Positions 45,856 to 54,187 of a stretch of 64,000 nt of DNA are shown one piece after another. The stretch is from the NCBI GenBank assembly GCA_963707065.1, contig CAVPPJ010000013.1:574207-638206 (forward strand), written 5' to 3'. The stretch is from Palsa-506 sp963707065. GTDB lineage: Bacteria > Actinomycetota > Actinomycetes > Streptosporangiales > Streptosporangiaceae. A program made the translations under genes and the position numbers. Every line of letters begins with the position of its first letter. The first letter of the stretch is position 1. The notes below the pieces were generated by a model. It was not told the origin of the DNA and did no database searches. It worked only from the letters and a program-made list of their open reading frames with translations.

Positions 45856-48057
45856 TTACTCCTCGCCGATGTCGGCCAGGCTCTGGCGCAGTTCGGTGAT
45901 CAGCGGATCGCCATCGGGCAAGATGCGCTCCAGGCGGTCGACCGTGTCGCGCAGCAGCGCGCGGGCGTCGCCATAGCGCCCCAGCCGGCGATACACCTGG
46001 GCCAGCCCCGCACGGCTCCGCAGCGTATCAGGATGACGAGGGCCGAGCACCCGCTCGAACCCGGCCCAGGCTTGCTCGCAGGCCAGCTCCGCCGCCGCCG
46101 TCTTGCCCGTCTTCTGGTAGGCGGCGCCGAGATCGCTCCGCGCCGTAAGCGTGTCCAGGTGATCGGGCCCAAGGACGCGCTCCCGGTCGGCCACCACCCG
46201 CTTGTAGGCCGCGACTGCCTCTTTTGCCCGGCCGCTGGCCAGGTAGGCGTCGGCCAGACCGTGACGCGTAGTCATCGTCTGCGGGTGCCGGGCTCCTTGA
46301 GCGCGCTCCCGGTCGGCCAGTGTGCTCCGGTAGAGGGTGATGGCGTCGGAGTACTGGCCCGCAGCCAGGTAGGCGGCGGCGAGCTCGTCCCGCGCGCCGA
46401 GCGTGTCGGCATGCCCGGGCCCGTAGGCCTGCTCGAATTGGGGAACCGCGCTTTCAAGGACGGCGATCGCAGCCGGGAGCTGGAGCGCCGCCACGAGGGC
46501 GTGGCCGAGGCGTCGCCGCGCCTCGATCACCTCACGGTGATCCGGCCCGAGCTTGCGGGTCAGGCTGTCGAGTACCCACTGGAACCACGGAATGGCGTCG
46601 TCCGCGCGCCCGGCTGCAAGGTAGGCGTCAGCCAGCCGCTCGCCGGCCAGCATCGTGTCCGGGTGCCCGCCGCCGAGCAGGCGGCCGCCGGTCGTGGCCA
46701 GGTCGCGCCAATGGTCCACCGCGGATTCGGTCAGGCGGGCGCGGTCCAGGCTGTCCCCCGCCCGCACCAGCAGGGGATGGCAGCCGCCGTCCCACAGCAG
46801 GTCTCCGGTGATCCGCCGGAGGGTCGCCACGCAGGATCGCAGGCCAGAAGCAGGCCAGCCGGGCAGCTCCCGTTCCGGCCAGGCCTGGAGCAGCGCGTCC
46901 GCCACCGAACTCGCCGCCTGATCCGGAATGCCTTCGAGCATCGCGGCCCGCAGCGCAGCCTGCAGCACTGGGCTGATCCGGACCGTCGGCGGTGCCGTCA
47001 CCGGTTCGACGGTCAGCAGGCCGGCCTGTTCCAGCGCCGCTAGCGCCGCGCGGGCGCGCTCGCCGCTGGCCAGGACATCGTCGCCACCCGCGAGGAAATC
47101 GCCTGCCGCAGGAGCGGCGAGGACGGTTTGGGGAATGCCGTGCCCGTCCAGCAGCGCGGCCAGGGCCAGCAGCAACTTGGCCAATCCGCCCGACGCCAGC
47201 TGGCCCACCCGTCCGAACGAGAACGTCCACGTCACCGCGGCTGCCGACGGCCGTGCGCTGGACGACTCCGCCAGCTGCTCCCGCCTGCGCACGAAATAGG
47301 CCTGGTACTCGCGGCACGACAGCGGGGAATTGGCGATCACCGCGCTGGCCTGGGCCAGCGCAACCGGCTCGAAGTCCAGATCCTGAGCCAGTTCGACCGC
47401 ACCATGCCGCTTGTCCGGGTCGGCCGACAGTCGTCCGCTCAGATAGCTAATGGCCTCACGCATGCTGAACGGCCCGACCGGCACGACCCGCATCCCGCTG
47501 GGGACGGCCGCAGCGTCGGCAGAGGTCACCAGCACCCGGCCGGCCGGGCCCGGCCACAGACCATCCAGGTTCGCCGGGCCGACCAGGTCATCGAGTACCA
47601 CCAACCACGAACGGCTGGTCTCGCCCAGCCAGCTGAGGAACTGGGCAGCGACTGACTCACAGCTGCTCGCCTGCTCCCGGCCGGTCACGGCGGCCGTCGC
47701 CGCAGCGTAGCCGGACAGCACCGAGGCCCGGCTCGTGGCCTCGATCCAGACCAGCAGGTCTACACCGCCTGACTGCCACAGAGACTCGGCGAAAGCTGCC
47801 GCGAGCTGAGTCTTACCCGACGACCTCAGCCAGTCCTGCGCATCGACAGCCGCCACCTGGCCGGGGAAGGCAGCCGTGGCCGCCGCCCGATCGGGGACGA
47901 GCGCGACCGCAGCCCCGGCCGACAGCGCAGCCGCCAGGCCGGGGGCCGTCTCCAGCCTGGCACTGAAACCGTCGGCCAGCGCCGGCACCGTCCCGGACCG
48001 AATGGGCCAGGACGGCCGACCGGGGGCCGGGCCCGCGGGCGGCACTGCACTGCTCAT
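45856..48057 (-). CDS. NB-ARC-like ATPase with TPR repeats (degenerate P-loop)
   Basis: 733 residues. An N-terminal NTPase-like region has 'LRSSGKTQLAAAFAESLW' where the Walker A Gly-x4 is lost but GKT is kept, VDLLVWIEATSRASVLSGYAAA, and Walker B LVVLDDLVG. A winged-helix/ARC-like section follows (residues about 270-420). The C-terminal half (about 430-720) has six or seven kinesin-light-chain-type TPRs with the LGxxHPDTLxxRxxLAxAY repeat. Such proteins are scaffolds or signalling ATPases in actinomycetes, often near peptide (FxSxx-COOH) or caspase-like genes, none of which is seen here. The altered P-loop may weaken ATP binding. Confidence 0.85.
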   Translation of the reverse strand: MSSAVPPAGPAPGRPSWPIRSGTVPALADGFSARLETAPGLAAALSAGAAVALVPDRAAATAAFPGQVAAVDAQDWLRSSGKTQLAAAFAESLWQSGGVDLLVWIEATSRASVLSGYAAATAAVTGREQASSCESVAAQFLSWLGETSRSWLVVLDDLVGPANLDGLWPGPAGRVLVTSADAAAVPSGMRVVPVGPFSMREAISYLSGRLSADPDKRHGAVELAQDLDFEPVALAQASAVIANSPLSCREYQAYFVRRREQLAESSSARPSAAAVTWTFSFGRVGQLASGGLAKLLLALAALLDGHGIPQTVLAAPAAGDFLAGGDDVLASGERARAALAALEQAGLLTVEPVTAPPTVRISPVLQAALRAAMLEGIPDQAASSVADALLQAWPERELPGWPASGLRSCVATLRRITGDLLWDGGCHPLLVRAGDSLDRARLTESAVDHWRDLATTGGRLLGGGHPDTMLAGERLADAYLAAGRADDAIPWFQWVLDSLTRKLGPDHREVIEARRRLGHALVAALQLPAAIAVLESAVPQFEQAYGPGHADTLGARDELAAAYLAAGQYSDAITLYRSTLADRERAQGARHPQTMTTRHGLADAYLASGRAKEAVAAYKRVVADRERVLGPDHLDTLTARSDLGAAYQKTGKTAAAELACEQAWAGFERVLGPRHPDTLRSRAGLAQVYRRLGRYGDARALLRDTVDRLERILPDGDPLITELRQSLADIGEE

Positions 48058-48524
48058 GGCGCGCTGCCCACGGCCCGCCGTACGCGGGCAGCGCCGCCGG
48101 CACGGCTGGCTGAGCAGGTCATGTCAGGGTGCCCCTTCGCGCATACGTGGCATAGCGGGCACCCGGCCAGCGGGCGCGCGGAGCCAGATCCGGCTCACTA
48201 GCTGCACCGACGTCGGCTGGCCGAGCTGAAGAGGCCATATCCTTTCTCCCCGCTGGCCCGGCCGAGTCCGCCTTCGGCGGCGGAATCAGCTAGCGGCCAG
48301 ACTGCAACATCGTTGCCCTAGCCTGCCAACTATCAGCGCGAATTGGCAATCCCCCCGGTGACTAGGCCGTTTCCCGGGTCGACAGCGTCCGGATGCCGCC
48401 CGCCCCGGCAAGACGCGGCCCGATCGGGGAAGGCGCAACAGCGTGCCCGACGTACCGGGCCAGCCGCCGACTCGTCAGTCCCTGGTTCGATGTCCGGCGG
48501 CGGCTGATCCAGCGCCGGCCTGGC
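48058..48524. other. Intergenic, small hairpin only
   Basis: 467 bp. A short GC hairpin (CCGCC-TTC-GGCGG, 48,268-48,280) lies 245 bp from the permease stop. No gene supported. Confidence 0.35.
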
Positions 48525-50090
48525 TCACAACTCCTGGTTAAAAACCATCACCGGAGAGGTCCTGGTGAGTGTTTCCTTGCGGAAGAAGGCAGGGGCAGTG
48601 ACGCGCATGAAAGCAAAGCCGATCACTCCGGCCACCGCGGCCAGCGCGGCGATGATGAAGATACCGCCAATCTGCCAGTGCAGGACCGGCACCGTCCACG
48701 TGGTGTAGCTGTTGGACGCGACCCAGTCGCTCTGCAGGCTGTAGAAGCCAGCCCCGTACATGATCAGCCCGCCTAGCCCGGGCAGGATGCCGCGCATCCA
48801 CAGATTCCGGCCGCTGCTGGTCAGCGTGGCCCGGTAGTACCAGACACAGGAGAACGCAGTCAGCCCATAGTAGAACGCGATGTACAGGCCAATCGCGGTG
48901 ACCGCGTCAGCGATCGGGTTGCCGCCGGCGATGTAATTCAGCGGGATGTACAGCGCGATTGAGATCGCGCCCATCACGAGAGTGGACACCGTCGGGGTCA
49001 GGTACCTGGGGTTGATCTTGGCGAACGACTCGGGCAGCGCGCCGTAGGCGGCCATCGACAGCGTCGTGCGTGCGGTCGGCAAGATCGTGGTTTGGGTCGA
49101 GGCGGCGGCCGAGCTGAGCACCATGAGGATCAGAAGCCGGGACAAGACCGTGCCGAGCCCGGAGGTGCCGAAGATCGCGCCCCCGGCCACCGACAGCACG
49201 TCGAACTGGTGCGCGGGATTTGTCAGCCCCACGCCCTTGCCGCCGATGCCGGCGAACGCCTGCACGGCGATGATCACGATCACATAGGTGACGAGCAGCA
49301 CGAGCGTCGAGATGATCGCCGCTCGGCCCGGCGTCCGGGACTTATCCGCGGTCTCCTCATTCACCGACAAGGCGGTGTCCCAGCCCCAGTAGATGAACAG
49401 CATCAAGATGATCCCGGACACAAAGGCCGAGATGGGCAGGTGCGACGGCGACAGCCAGCTAAAGCTCAGGTGCAGCGACCCGGGCGGCGGATGACTGCCG
49501 AACACCCGGACCAGCGCCGTGACCGACATGACCAGCAGCATGATGATCTCGATGGACAGCAGCGCCTTCTGGAAGTTGGCCGAGGTCTCGATGCCGCGGT
49601 AGCAGATGTAAGTCATCGTGACGATCCACAAAATGCCGACCAGCAGCACCCAGCCGCTGGAGGCGTTGCCACCGATCGCGCTGTTCGGTCCCTGGATGAG
49701 GAAGAACACGTACTGCCCGGCCACCTGGGCCAGGCTGGCCATAACGAGGACGTCGGCCGCCACGACGGCCCAGCCGCCGGCCCAGCCGGTTTTCGGCCCG
49801 AACGCCCGGGCCGCCCAGATGAAAGTGGTCCCGCAGTCAGGATCGGCCTTGTTCAGCTCGCTGAAGCCGATCGAGCACAGCAGCATCGGCACGAACGCCA
49901 GCACGGCGACCAGCGGGGACTTCAGCCCGACGGCCGCCACCACGAAGAACAGCGTCGCGGCCAGGCTATAGGCCGGGGCGGTCGAGGACACGCCCATGAC
50001 CACGCTGGACACCAGGCCAAGAGCGCCTGTCTTGAGACCCTTGTCCCTGGGCTCCTCCACTGGCCGCAGGCCAGGACTAAAGCTGGCCAT
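48525..50090 (-). CDS. APC-superfamily amino acid permease
   Basis: 521 residues from ATG 50,090, preceded by AAGGCGAG; the open frame extends to 50,153. About 12-13 TM helices. The TM1 substrate/Na-site analogue reads VVMGVSSTAPAYSLAA, followed by ELNKADPDCGTTFIWAARAFGPKTGWAGGW in TM2-3 and LFIYWGWDTALSVNEETAD in TM6-7, characteristic of the amino acid/polyamine/organocation family. Imports amino acids or related amines by proton symport; specificity cannot be told. Monocistronic. Confidence 0.85.
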   Translation of the reverse strand: MASFSPGLRPVEEPRDKGLKTGALGLVSSVVMGVSSTAPAYSLAATLFFVVAAVGLKSPLVAVLAFVPMLLCSIGFSELNKADPDCGTTFIWAARAFGPKTGWAGGWAVVAADVLVMASLAQVAGQYVFFLIQGPNSAIGGNASSGWVLLVGILWIVTMTYICYRGIETSANFQKALLSIEIIMLLVMSVTALVRVFGSHPPPGSLHLSFSWLSPSHLPISAFVSGIILMLFIYWGWDTALSVNEETADKSRTPGRAAIISTLVLLVTYVIVIIAVQAFAGIGGKGVGLTNPAHQFDVLSVAGGAIFGTSGLGTVLSRLLILMVLSSAAASTQTTILPTARTTLSMAAYGALPESFAKINPRYLTPTVSTLVMGAISIALYIPLNYIAGGNPIADAVTAIGLYIAFYYGLTAFSCVWYYRATLTSSGRNLWMRGILPGLGGLIMYGAGFYSLQSDWVASNSYTTWTVPVLHWQIGGIFIIAALAAVAGVIGFAFMRVTAPAFFRKETLTRTSPVMVFNQEL

Positions 50091-50215
50091 GGCTCGCCTT
50101 CCTGTTAGTCGCCCGATCGTGCTGCGATTCCGCCCCGATCGTGCCCGGGACATGTTAGCGCGGGACCGCGGCCGACGACTTTTCAGACTGCCTTCGGCAG
50201 ACGTAAATCACCCGC

Positions 50216-50235
50216 TGGCTCCCCACTTGGCTCCC
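50216..50235 (+). repeat. 20-bp direct repeat (integrase-tail remnant), copy 1
   Basis: TGGCTCCCCACTTGGCTCCC, identical to 50,543-50,562. On the minus strand it encodes GSQVGS, as at the 3' ends of actinobacterial tyrosine integrase genes next to tRNA attachment sites. Confidence 0.55.
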
Positions 50236-50330
50236 GGCCGGACCCAGTCACAGCCGCGATCTCCGATCAGCGACGTAACAACGCGCCGACCTGCGAGAAC
50301 ACCAGGTCATGCCAACTCGCCAGATAATGT

Positions 50331-50341
50331 GACCTCTTGCA
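50331..50341 (-). repeat. Short tRNA-Ala anticodon-arm remnant
   Basis: GACCTCTTGCA, an 11-bp match to the core of the tRNA-like fragment 70 bp away. Too short to interpret alone, but consistent with successive integrations. Confidence 0.3.
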
Positions 50342-50393
50342 CGATTAGCAAGCGGTCAAGATCGGCGTAAATGGCCTCTGACCTGCGGAAATG

Positions 50394-50437
50394 TGGAGCT
50401 ACGGAGACTCGAACTCCGGACCTCTTGCATGCCATAC
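50394..50437 (-). repeat. tRNA-Ala(GGC)-like 3'-half fragment, copy 2
   Basis: Read on the minus strand: GGC anticodon loop and 3' stem (GCAAG), variable AGGTC, a perfect 5-bp T-stem CGGAG/CTCCG around TTCGAGT, and acceptor strand TAGCTCC plus A. The 5' half of the tRNA is absent on the far side, so this is not a functional tRNA but an attachment-site remnant. 29 bp recur exactly at 15,874-15,902. Confidence 0.65.
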
Positions 50438-50542
50438 ACATTCCGCCCGTCGCCGCATGTGGCTGGGCGTGGCCCTGCATGGCGATCATCTGCGGCCTCC
50501 GTGGCTGGACGTGGCCTGGCGTCGCCTGGTGCCTGCCCGCCT

Positions 50543-50562
50543 TGGCTCCCCACTTGGCTCCC
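50543..50562 (+). repeat. 20-bp direct repeat (integrase-tail remnant), copy 2
   Basis: Second exact copy of TGGCTCCCCACTTGGCTCCC, on the other side of the tRNA-like fragment. Together the two suggest two insertion scars. Confidence 0.55.
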
Positions 50563-50840
50563 AGAGCTCGTTAGCGCCGCTAATCTTCGAAGTCCGTGTA
50601 ACGGCCACGCCGGGACGGCCGCCAGCACCGAGCCCGGACATCTGAGGACCAACCCTGGCAGGCAACGCGCGGACCGGGCTGCCAGGCGGCCCGGACCCGA
50701 TGGGGCTGCCGCGGTTCCCGGCAGCCCCGGCCAGCGCCCGCAAGCCACCGGAACCAGAATGAAGATGTCATCACCGCCAGCGGCCAAGCACACCACGATG
50801 GCACCGACCACATCACAGCAGGCAAGCAGCATTCCCGCCC

Positions 50841-51015
50841 CGCTGCCCTGGGCCATCACGACCGGCGCGACACGGCTCGCTGGCCAGTCACCCCGTCCGC
50901 CGCCAGCACTGGCGTGACCGAGATCAGGCAGACCGGCGACTGCACGAACCGCCATGACCCGCTGCCGTCCTCGCCCATCCCGCTTACTGACGACCGGTCA
51001 TGCCGATGTGAGGAC
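50841..51015 (-). repeat. Dispersed ~180-bp intergenic repeat, copy B
   Basis: Counterpart of 45,421-45,602, ending just before the HEPN/MNT promoter. Its minus-strand ATG opens MAVRAVAGLPDLGHAS. No complete gene; function unknown. Confidence 0.65.
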
Positions 51016-51049
51016 GGGTCCGGGGAAGACGTATATATTGACGATCCGC

Positions 51050-51055
51050 TATACT
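51050..51055 (+). promoter_or_regulatory. -10 box (TATACT) of the HEPN/MNT operon
   Basis: TATACT ends 7 bases before the GTG start and no ribosome site precedes the GTG, so the mRNA is probably leaderless. GTATA and TATAC flank the box as a 5-bp inverted repeat (51,031-51,035 and 51,050-51,054), a possible site for the encoded HTH. Confidence 0.5.
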
Positions 51056-51062
51056 GTCGAGA

Positions 51063-51588
51063 GTGGACTCCGGAAAACTGACGGCTGGCGCGCTGCTGCG
51101 GCAGGCGCGCCGGAGCGCCGGCCTGTCACAGGTGGAACTGGCCGCCCGGGCGGGCGTCACGCAGAGCGTGATCAGCGCTTATGAGTCCGGGCACCGGCAG
51201 CCCTCGGTGCCGGCGCTGGCGGCGCTGGTCGAGGCGGCCGATTTCGAGCTGGTCACCAGCGTGCGACGGCAGCCCCGGCGGCTGAGCAGGCTGTCGGGGC
51301 CGGTAGGCCAGCGGGTCCGGCGCCGCCGCCGCGACGTGGTCGCGGCGGCGGCCGCCCACGGGGTGTCCGGGCTTCGCGTGTTCGGCAGCGTGGCCCGCGG
51401 CGAGGACCGCCCCGGCAGCGACGTGGACCTGCTCGCCGACCTGCCGCCCGGGGATGAGCCTGTTTGGGCTCGGGCGCGTGCAGGCGGAGCTGGAAGCCAT
51501 CCTCGGCACCCGGGTCGACCTGGTGCCGGCTGGCGATCTCAAGCCGGACGTGCTCTCGCGCGCCGGCCGTGACCTGGTGGCGCTGTGA
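51063..51588 (+). CDS. mntA: MntA-type antitoxin: XRE HTH fused to minimal nucleotidyltransferase, one frameshift
   Basis: About 175 residues. N-terminal XRE helix-turn-helix (AGLSQVELAARAGVTQSVISAYESG, residues 19-43), then a minimal nucleotidyltransferase with the GS-x10-D-x-D motif (FGSVARGEDRPGSDVDLL). A one-base excess in a GGGG run at about 51,452-51,455 throws the frame into an Arg/Gly-rich tail ending at 51,572. Corrected, it continues MSLFGLGRVQAELEAILGTRVDLV to a TGA at 51,586. MntA AMPylates the HEPN toxin and blocks it; the HTH likely autoregulates the operon. The corrected stop overlaps the toxin start (GTGA), supporting the correction. Confidence 0.8.
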
Positions 51589-51932
51589 GCTACCGAGACC
51601 GGCAGCGGCTGGCCGATATCCAGGCCGCCATCGACGCGATCCGCTCGCACCTGCAGCGCGGCACCCTCGCCGACGGGCTGGTGTTCGACGCGGTCCGGAT
51701 CCGGCTGCTGGAGATCGGGGAGGCCGTCAAGGCCCTGCCCGCCGACCTGCTCGCCACCCAGCCCGCCATCCCGTGGAGCCAGATCGCCCGGATGCGCGAC
51801 CACCTGGCCCATCGGTACTTCGACACAGCCCACGCGATCTTGCAGGCCACCGTCGATGATGACCTGCCAGAACTCGAACGCGCCGTCCGGTCACTGACCG
51901 AATCCCTGGACAACGAAAAGGACGATGAATAA
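51585..51932 (+). CDS. hepT: HEPN-domain (DUF86, HepT) ribonuclease toxin
   Basis: 115 residues, GTG start inside the GTGA overlap with the antitoxin gene. The helical HEPN fold carries the RNase motif R-x4-H-x-Y (RDHLAHRY), whose Tyr is the AMPylation target of MntA in characterised type VII pairs; LEIGEAVKALP is the usual preceding helix. HepT cleaves RNA or tRNA when free. The C-terminal helix is acidic (LDNEKDDE). A hairpin follows at 51,961-51,985. Confidence 0.9.
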   Translation: MSYRDRQRLADIQAAIDAIRSHLQRGTLADGLVFDAVRIRLLEIGEAVKALPADLLATQPAIPWSQIARMRDHLAHRYFDTAHAILQATVDDDLPELERAVRSLTESLDNEKDDE

Positions 51933-51960
51933 CCGTCCACGGTCGACCGCACATGCATGA

Positions 51961-51985
51961 ATTGAGTGCGCCTCTTGCACTCGAT
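51961..51985 (+). terminator. Hairpin terminator of the HEPN/MNT operon
   Basis: GAGTGC-GCCTCTT-GCACTC with three further base pairs outside (ATT/GAT), 28 bp after the toxin stop. Confidence 0.65.
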
Positions 51986-52415
51986 TCGGCATGGGCGTTA
52001 TTTGCAGACGTCGAGTTTGGCCAGCGGCACGGTAGCTGCCCTGCGGGTGCAGCGAGCCACGATCCGCTACCTTTAGCTCGCCTTTCCCATCGATCCATTG
52101 CAGGATTAGCGTTGCACGGGCTGGTCGCTGCGGGGGGACTCGATGGCGGGCAGGGGGTGGCCGGCCGTCTCAATGTTCTGAGCCAGTTTCCGGTCAGTCT
52201 CCGGGTGGGATTTATCGTCGTGGGCGGATCAGTCAGGCCAGGATAAGATAGCTGCGCCGTGGACGGGTACGACCAGTCGCGGGGAGACCGCTCCGGAGGG
52301 GTGCGGCCTATCGGGAGACCAGCAAGGAGGCGGACTGGCCAGGAGCGGCAGCTGGCTGTCACGGCTAGCATGCCCCTGGCTGATCGCCAGGCTGTCGGCA
52401 GTCCTGGGGGACGCG
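51986..52415. other. Intergenic, no gene seen
   Basis: 430 bp, slightly less GC-rich than the neighbours. No frame with convincing coding content; the last bases hold GGGGGA, the ribosome site of the next gene. Confidence 0.4.
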
Positions 52416-53172
52416 ATGAACCTGCCCAACCTCTGGATTTTCCTGGGGGCGCTGCTTGGTTCGGGGTTGAGTGTCTATCTCGTTCACCGGTACTGGGCGC
52501 ATGAGAAGCGGCAGGAGCACACCGAGGTCGCGGGGTTCATCTTCGCGGGGGTTGCGGTCCTGTACGCCGTGCTGCTGGCCTTCGTGGTCATCGTGGGGTG
52601 GGAGACCCTCAGCAGCGCGCACGCCACGACCTACACCGAAGCTGACCAGCTGTCCAACATCTACTGGATAGCGCGCAGCCTTCCTGCGCCTCAAGGACCA
52701 GCCATCGAGGACCTGGACCCTGAAATATGCGCATACTGTCATAGACAGGGAATGGCCTCTGATGAATGAGGGGAAGAGCAGCCCCGTCGCGCAGGACCTG
52801 CTGACTCAGATCCGCGCCGGCGTGTTCCGGTTCTCCCCCCGCACCAGCCAGCAGCGGGTCCTCTATGAGCAGGCAGTGGTGAGCGTAAACGGCCTGACCG
52901 CAGCGCGGAGGGATCGGCTGGATGCGATGACCGAGGAGGTACCGGAGCCCATCTGGGTGGCGCTGATCGCCGGGGCTGTCATAGTGATTGCGTTCTGCCT
53001 TCTCTTCGGGCTGAAGAGCACGGTGTGCGAGATGCGGATGGTCATGGCGACAGCTTTGATCACGATGAACCTTATTCTGATCAAGGATCTGCAGTATCCT
53101 TTTGCTGGCAATCCCCAGGTTGGCCGTGAGGTTTCGAGGTGTTCCTCAGGCAATCCCATCGCCCCACTGTAA
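52416..53172 (+). pseudogene. DUF4239 (bestrophin-like) membrane protein, two frameshifts
   Basis: Two overlapping frames make one protein. 52,416-52,710 encodes TM1, EKRQEHTEVAGFIFAGVAVLYAVLLAFVVIVGWE (TM2) and ARSLPAPQGPAIEDL. One extra base near 52,715 shifts to TLKYAHTVIDREWPLMNEG, and the frame to 53,130 encodes PRTSQQRVLYEQAVVSVNGLTAARRDRLDA and two C-terminal TMs. A second missing base near 53,135 shifts to FEVFLRQ, the usual C-terminus. About 250 residues when repaired, the family's normal size. DUF4239 proteins resemble bestrophin channels; function unknown in bacteria. GGGGGA lies 5 bases before the ATG. Confidence 0.75.
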
Positions 53173-53329
53173 AGCGAGCTACGCTGGTGGTTACCCGACC
53201 CGCCGACGCCGGCATTGCCAATCTAACTGAGTTAAAGATAGCCATCCAGGATCGTGGGTCCCTCATCTGCCGCGATTCGCGCGCGGTGAGTTGGTGGGCC
53301 GGACGGGTGGCAGGGCCGCTGGCTCCCCG

Positions 53330-53686
53330 TCATGGCGCCGGCGGGTGCTTCGCGTCGTAAGCGGCGAGCAGCCGCTTCGGGGCGCAGATCCGCCAGGCCT
53401 CGGTCACAAGCTCGGCCACCTCGTCGAAGCCGGCCTGTCCGAGCCGAACGAGGACCGCCGGGTAGCCGTCGTAATGGGGGGTGATGAAGAACCTCTCCGG
53501 TTCGGCTTTGAGCAGTTCGTCGCGCTCCTCGAGGTTCGCACAGCGCACGAACAACACGTCCGGCAGCTCGTGAATGCGGATGAACAGGCTGCTGCCCACC
53601 CGGAAAGAGGGGAGCCGGTTGTAGGACTTCTCGACGGTCGCAGGCAGAGACAATGCGACCCGGCGAACGTCGTCCTCGGTCACCAT
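53330..53686 (-). CDS. MmcQ/YjbR family protein
   Basis: 118 residues, the full length of this small double-wing fold. Typical order: VTEDDVRRVALSLPATVEKSYNRLPSFRVGSSLFIRI, then LFVRCANLEERDELLKAEPERFFITPHYDGYPAVLVRL and LVTEAWRICAPKRLLAAYD. Members bind DNA in some reports, but the biological role is unclear. Cytoplasmic. ATG start; the next gene upstream on this strand (DUF3237) ends 66 bp away. Confidence 0.85.
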   Translation of the reverse strand: MVTEDDVRRVALSLPATVEKSYNRLPSFRVGSSLFIRIHELPDVLFVRCANLEERDELLKAEPERFFITPHYDGYPAVLVRLGQAGFDEVAELVTEAWRICAPKRLLAAYDAKHPPAP

Positions 53687-53752
53687 CCACCGATGCTAAG
53701 GCCGCTAAGGCACGCCGCCTTCCGCTTCTGCCGCGACTTGAGCCTTTGCCCG

Positions 53753-54187
53753 TCACTGATCGGTTGGCGGCTCGATGGTCGGCAGGTAGTCCACCACGCA
53801 GGCGTAGTAGCGCATGGCCAGCACACCTCGATCGGGGTCGATGCTGCCCTCGCCGATGGCGATGACGTCGTTCAGCCAGTCATGCGCGGCGTTCTCGGTC
53901 TGGAACCTCATCACGTGGACCCCGCTGCCGTTGGTGAGCGACGACATACCGGTGAGGCTGAACAGTACAAACCCGCCATCTGCCACCTCGACGACGCCGC
54001 GGCATTCCGGAAAGGCGTAGTCGCCGCGCAGCTGGGGGTAGTTCGACCACTGCGCCTGGCCGGTCAGCCGCCCGGTGAAGGTCGCCTCGCCCTGGCCGTA
54101 AAGCCGTCCATCCCCGTGCGGGGAGGGGTCCACAGACCGCATCAGGTCATAACGCCAGTTGACATCGAAGAGAGGGTCAAGCCGCAT
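53753..54187 (-). CDS. DUF3237 family protein
   Basis: 144 residues from ATG 54,187, with GGGAG 7 bases upstream; the longer frame to 54,376 has no domain content. Beta-barrel type sequence: MRLDPLFDVNWRYDLMRSVDPSPHGDGRLYGQGEATFTGRL-like opening, LRGDYAFPECRGVVEVADGG and FVLFSLTGMSS. DUF3237 proteins are small, cytoplasmic and of unknown function. Probably co-transcribed with the YjbR gene. Confidence 0.75.
   Translation of the reverse strand: MRLDPLFDVNWRYDLMRSVDPSPHGDGRLYGQGEATFTGRLTGQAQWSNYPQLRGDYAFPECRGVVEVADGGFVLFSLTGMSSLTNGSGVHVMRFQTENAAHDWLNDVIAIGEGSIDPDRGVLAMRYYACVVDYLPTIEPPTDQ

Noticed and set aside
50394..50437. A functional tRNA-Ala gene
   Set aside because: Only the 3' half is present; no D-arm or 5' acceptor strand on the expected side.
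15874..50437. A present-day integrative conjugative element
   Set aside because: No integrase, relaxase, Tra or replication genes between the repeats, and the right-hand copy is only a fragment.
51038..51043. TTGACG as -35 box of the HEPN/MNT promoter
   Set aside because: Only six bases separate it from the TATACT box, far from the usual 16-18.
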